NCBI GenBank assembly: GCA_002427975.1
Contig: DIZT01000258.1
Coordinates: 4,402 to 13,585, forward strand
Origin: Micrococcaceae bacterium UBA6021
GTDB taxonomy: Bacteria > Actinomycetota > Actinomycetes > Actinomycetales > Micrococcaceae
Direction of reading: 5' to 3'
DNA length: 9,184 bases
Position numbers and translations under genes: made by a program. The notes under the pieces are model-generated. The model had not been told where the DNA came from, searched no databases, and saw only the letters and a program-made list of their open reading frames with translations. Below, piece after piece: positions 7,319 through 9,184 of the stretch; within the stretch, counting starts at the first letter, position 1; each line of letters starts with the position of its first letter.

Positions 7319-8175
7319 GGCTTTACCTTTGGTTGGAGCTGTTCAGACGTTGCTTGGGCGGGTGGAGCGAGCGGAGCATCCTGGTGGAGATCATCGTCGA
7401 GTTCGTCTTCGAGGTCCCGCCGGTAGTCGTCCTTGACGAGCCGCCACCAGATAAACAGGGCGAAGCCGGCGAAGACCACCCACTCCAGCGAGTAGAAGAG
7501 ATTGAGCCAGTTGACCTGCTGGGCGGGCGGTTGGGGACCGATCTCCAGGGGTTTCAGGGCTCCGCCAACGGCCGCCGCGGACAGGTCGGACCCTGCGGCC
7601 AGTTCGGAGGTGGCGGCGACGAATCCCGGGTACATGCTGATGTCCCAGTCGTTGATGAGTTCGGCAACCGATACGGCGGAGGCGCGTCCGGGTTCGGGTG
7701 CGGTGGCCGGCAGCGGCGCTTCGGACGGCAGCAGCCGTCCAGTCAGTTTCACGGAGCCCGACGGCGGCGGGCCGGCGTCGTCGGGATTGGCCACCCAGCC
7801 GCGGGCAACCGGAATCCACGTCTGGGGGGAAGCGGCGACGCCGGTCAGCGCGGGCGCTCCGGCCACGGTAAAAGCGGAGACCACCCAATAGCCGGTGGCG
7901 CCGTCCTTCAGCCGCCCGGGCACCAGGACCTGCTTGGCGGGATCGTAGGTTCCTGCAGCGGAGACCATCTGGTCAGACACTGAACCGGGAAAGAAACTTC
8001 CGGGCTGGAGTGTTTCCGTGAGTGCCTTGACGTCCTCGGTGGCCGGATTAACCGGAACCTCGGGTTGGGTGGACCGCCCGAACTGCCACTGGCTGAGCAG
8101 CACAAACACCCCGGAGACCACGATCGCGAAGACCAGGCCTGCGATCCATCGGGGCTTGAGGGCTGTTTTCCACAC
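7315..8175 (-). CDS. SURF1 family protein, cytochrome oxidase assembly
   Basis: SURF1 proteins help assemble the aa3-type cytochrome c oxidase, probably by aiding haem a insertion into subunit I. The 286 residues show the family layout: a transmembrane segment at about 10-30, an extracytoplasmic domain, and a second segment at about 222-247. Family marks are GYWVVSAF (95-102), ARGWV (124-128) and the NWLNLFYSLEWVVFA stretch leading into the second segment. A charged, Pro-rich cytoplasmic tail of about 40 residues follows. The start is GTG 8175. No ribosome site is evident, but TACGGT lies at -12 to -7, so the message may be leaderless. The stop codon overlaps the start of the DUF3817 gene. 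No oxidase subunit genes lie in the window, so the role rests on the family assignment. Confidence 0.9.
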   Translation of the reverse strand: MWKTALKPRWIAGLVFAIVVSGVFVLLSQWQFGRSTQPEVPVNPATEDVKALTETLQPGSFFPGSVSDQMVSAAGTYDPAKQVLVPGRLKDGATGYWVVSAFTVAGAPALTGVAASPQTWIPVARGWVANPDDAGPPPSGSVKLTGRLLPSEAPLPATAPEPGRASAVSVAELINDWDISMYPGFVAATSELAAGSDLSAAAVGGALKPLEIGPQPPAQQVNWLNLFYSLEWVVFAGFALFIWWRLVKDDYRRDLEDELDDDLHQDAPLAPPAQATSEQLQPKVKP

Positions 8176-8181
8176 GTCTTA

Positions 8182-8187
8182 ACCGTA
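8182..8187 (-). promoter_or_regulatory. Likely -10 box of a leaderless SURF1 promoter
   Basis: TACGGT on the minus strand lies at -12 to -7 relative to GTG 8175. The six bases between (taagac) contain no Shine-Dalgarno sequence, and the nearest purine-rich run, AGAGGAACGAAG, lies upstream of the box. A weak -35 (TAGTTG) is found 18 bases upstream. The box follows the presumed terminator of the EIIA gene, as expected for the start of a new transcription unit. Confidence 0.5.
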
Positions 8188-8219
8188 CTTCGTTCCTCTG
8201 TAGAACAACTAAACGACAA

Positions 8220-8253
8220 AGGGACAGCCCTAGAGTGGGGCAGCCGGGTCCCT
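8220..8253 (-). terminator. Terminator hairpin after the EIIA gene
   Basis: On the minus strand AGGGAC (8253-8248) pairs with GTCCCT (8225-8220), and inside it GCCC (8241-8238) pairs with GGGC (8230-8227) around a seven-base loop. The stem is followed by TTGTCGTTTAGTTGTT, a T-rich tail. It starts about 40 bases after the EIIA stop codon. An upstream segment GGGGCAG (8289-8283) can pair with CTGCCCC (8243-8237) and would break the inner stem. Confidence 0.6.
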
Positions 8254-8293
8254 ACGTGGCGACGGAGTCGACACGAAAGGGCCTGCCCCAATC

Positions 8294-8782
8294 TTAGTGG
8301 TCAAAGAACACCAGGCTGGAGTTGATGAGCTCGGCGATGACTTCGGCATCGTAGGCCCGCCGCAACGACTCCCGGAAGGACTCCTTTGAGAGTGAGCGTG
8401 CCAGGGTGGCCAGCACTTCCAGGTGATCGGAAAACGAGCTTGCCGGGGTGGCGATCAGCAGAATCACGGTGGCCGGGCCGTCGGCGGCACCAAAGTCCAG
8501 GGCGTGACCGTACTTGGTGATTCCGACGGCGATGGACGTCCGCGAGACAAAATCGCTGCGGGCGTGCGGGAGGCCGATCCCGCCCGGAAGGCCGGTGGCG
8601 AGCTGGTGTTCGCGGGCGTTGACGTGCTCCAAGAAGCCCGGCAGGTCCGTGACCCGCCCGGTGGCGAAGAGGCGTTCTGCCAGTTGCGCGGCGGCGTCCG
8701 TCTTGTCCGTTGCCTCCAACTCCAGGATCACCAATTCGGAGGTGGTGAGATCGGCATCGTACCGGTCAAGTGGTTCCGCCAA
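8294..8782 (-). CDS. Stand-alone PTS EIIA, fructose/mannitol type
   Basis: Cytoplasmic phosphocarrier of 162 residues. EIIA domains of this type accept phosphate from HPr on a His and pass it to an EIIB. The likely phosphorylated residue is His73 in GGIGLPHARSD, preceded by the usual REHQLATGL stretch. The domain fills the whole protein, with no fused EIIB, EIIC or HPr, and no other PTS gene is nearby. It may therefore supply a distant permease or act as a regulator in the manner of PtsN. The start is TTG 8782 with GAAGGGA six bases upstream; no in-frame ATG or GTG is better placed. It lies 45 bases after glpD on the same strand and may share its message. A hairpin follows the stop codon. Confidence 0.9.
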   Translation of the reverse strand: MAEPLDRYDADLTTSELVILELEATDKTDAAAQLAERLFATGRVTDLPGFLEHVNAREHQLATGLPGGIGLPHARSDFVSRTSIAVGITKYGHALDFGAADGPATVILLIATPASSFSDHLEVLATLARSLSKESFRESLRRAYDAEVIAELINSSLVFFDH

Positions 8783-8788
8783 GGCGTG

Positions 8789-8795
8789 TCCCTTC
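8789..8795 (-). promoter_or_regulatory. Ribosome binding site supporting the TTG start
   Basis: GAAGGGA on the minus strand lies six bases before TTG 8782. It is the reason for accepting a TTG start for the EIIA gene, since no ATG or GTG near the beginning of the domain has such a site. Confidence 0.6.
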
Positions 8796-8827
8796 AGTCA
8801 GGAGAATTACGGTTGCGCGGAGCCCAC

Positions 8828-9184
8828 TCACCGCAAGGGGACGATGTTTTCCACACCCAGGCGTGCGGCGTCAGCGGATTCGTCGTCCGGCTGCTGCTGG
8901 CTCAGCCGTTCAGCTTCAACGCGTGCTATGTAGTGCTTTATTTCGCTTTCGCGCTGCACATCGCTCCAGCCGAGGACTTCGCCCATAAGTTTAGCGATAA
9001 CCGGGACCGCGGACACGCCACGGTCCCACGCCTCAATGGAGATGCGGGTCCGCCGGGTCAGGACGTCATGGACATGCCGGGCGCCCTCGTGGGTAGCGGC
9101 GTAGACAGCTTCCGCTTGCAGGTAGTCGTCGGCGCCGGGCAACGGCTCCGCCAATTCGGGATTCCGGGCGATGATGTCCAGCAC
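8828..9184 (-). CDS. glpD: Glycerol-3-phosphate dehydrogenase, C-terminal part (partial)
   Basis: C-terminal 118 residues of a gene that begins beyond the right edge; full GlpD proteins are about 570-580 residues. The enzyme oxidises sn-glycerol-3-phosphate to dihydroxyacetone phosphate with FAD and feeds electrons to the quinone pool at the inner face of the membrane. The visible part is the C-terminal domain of the FAD-dependent family (DAO_C). Its marks are LAEPLPGADDYLQAEAVYA, the THEGARHVHDVLTRRTRISIE run and the late HYIARVEAERLSQQQPDDE stretch. The leftmost codon in the window is GTG, but it is internal and reads Val. The gene ends in TGA at 8828-8830. An EIIA gene follows 45 bases later on the same strand with no visible terminator between them. 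Confidence 0.92.
   Translation of the reverse strand: MLDIIARNPELAEPLPGADDYLQAEAVYAATHEGARHVHDVLTRRTRISIEAWDRGVSAVPVIAKLMGEVLGWSDVQRESEIKHYIARVEAERLSQQQPDDESADAARLGVENIVPLR

Noticed and set aside
5309..7426. A 705-codon open frame on the plus strand
   Set aside because: It runs antisense across guaA, DUF3817 and the end of the SURF1 gene, three well-supported genes, and shows only a shadow-type composition.
8220..8289. A known riboswitch (c-di-AMP ydaO type, guanidine types, ZTP) before the SURF1 gene
   Set aside because: I compared the region by eye with the conserved cores of these classes and found no match. Only alternative pairing and a T-rich tail are supported.

Overview
The window looks like chromosomal DNA of a high-GC actinobacterium, most likely of the Arthrobacter/Pseudarthrobacter group (Micrococcaceae). 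The evidence is GC-rich third codon positions, several GTG/TTG starts, an actinobacterial-style SURF1 protein, a DUF3817 protein beside guaA, and the general look of the proteins. No mobile element, CRISPR array, tRNA or rRNA was seen. The genus is inferred from familiarity with the protein families, not from a search.

Layout, left to right. Positions 1-33 may hold the last codons of a plus-strand gene with an Ala/Pro-rich end. One plus-strand gene follows (135-881): a membrane-anchored SAF-domain protein of the CpaB/RcpC type. Everything else is on the minus strand. A very large DUF4011-like superfamily 1 helicase with a C-terminal nuclease-like domain (901-4956) converges on the SAF gene with a 19-base gap. 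Reading upstream from it come guaA (GMP synthase, 5135-6724), a DUF3817 membrane protein (6818-7318), a SURF1 family protein (7315-8175), a stand-alone PTS EIIA of the fructose/mannitol type (8294-8782), and the C-terminal 118 residues of the FAD-dependent glycerol-3-phosphate dehydrogenase GlpD (8828-9184, cut by the window edge).

Transcription units, read on the minus strand. glpD and the EIIA gene are 45 bases apart with no visible terminator and may be cotranscribed. A hairpin with a T-rich tail (8220-8253) ends that unit. SURF1 and DUF3817 overlap by four bases (ATGA) and form a coupled pair. guaA follows after 93 bases, and a GC-rich hairpin (5097-5124) closes it. The helicase gene has its own 140-base leader region.

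Most interesting points. (1) The helicase-like protein has lost key ATPase residues in the Walker A, motif II and motif III positions, while its C-terminal motif VI and most of its nuclease-like domain look preserved, so it may be a pseudo-helicase. It ends with a short aromatic PPHWG peptide after a long acidic tail. (2) SURF1 and guaA both lack a convincing ribosome binding site and both have a TANNNT box exactly 12 to 7 bases before the start codon, the arrangement expected for leaderless transcripts. (3) The EIIA-SURF1 spacer contains overlapping, mutually exclusive pairings that could be an attenuator or simply a terminator with chance complementarity.
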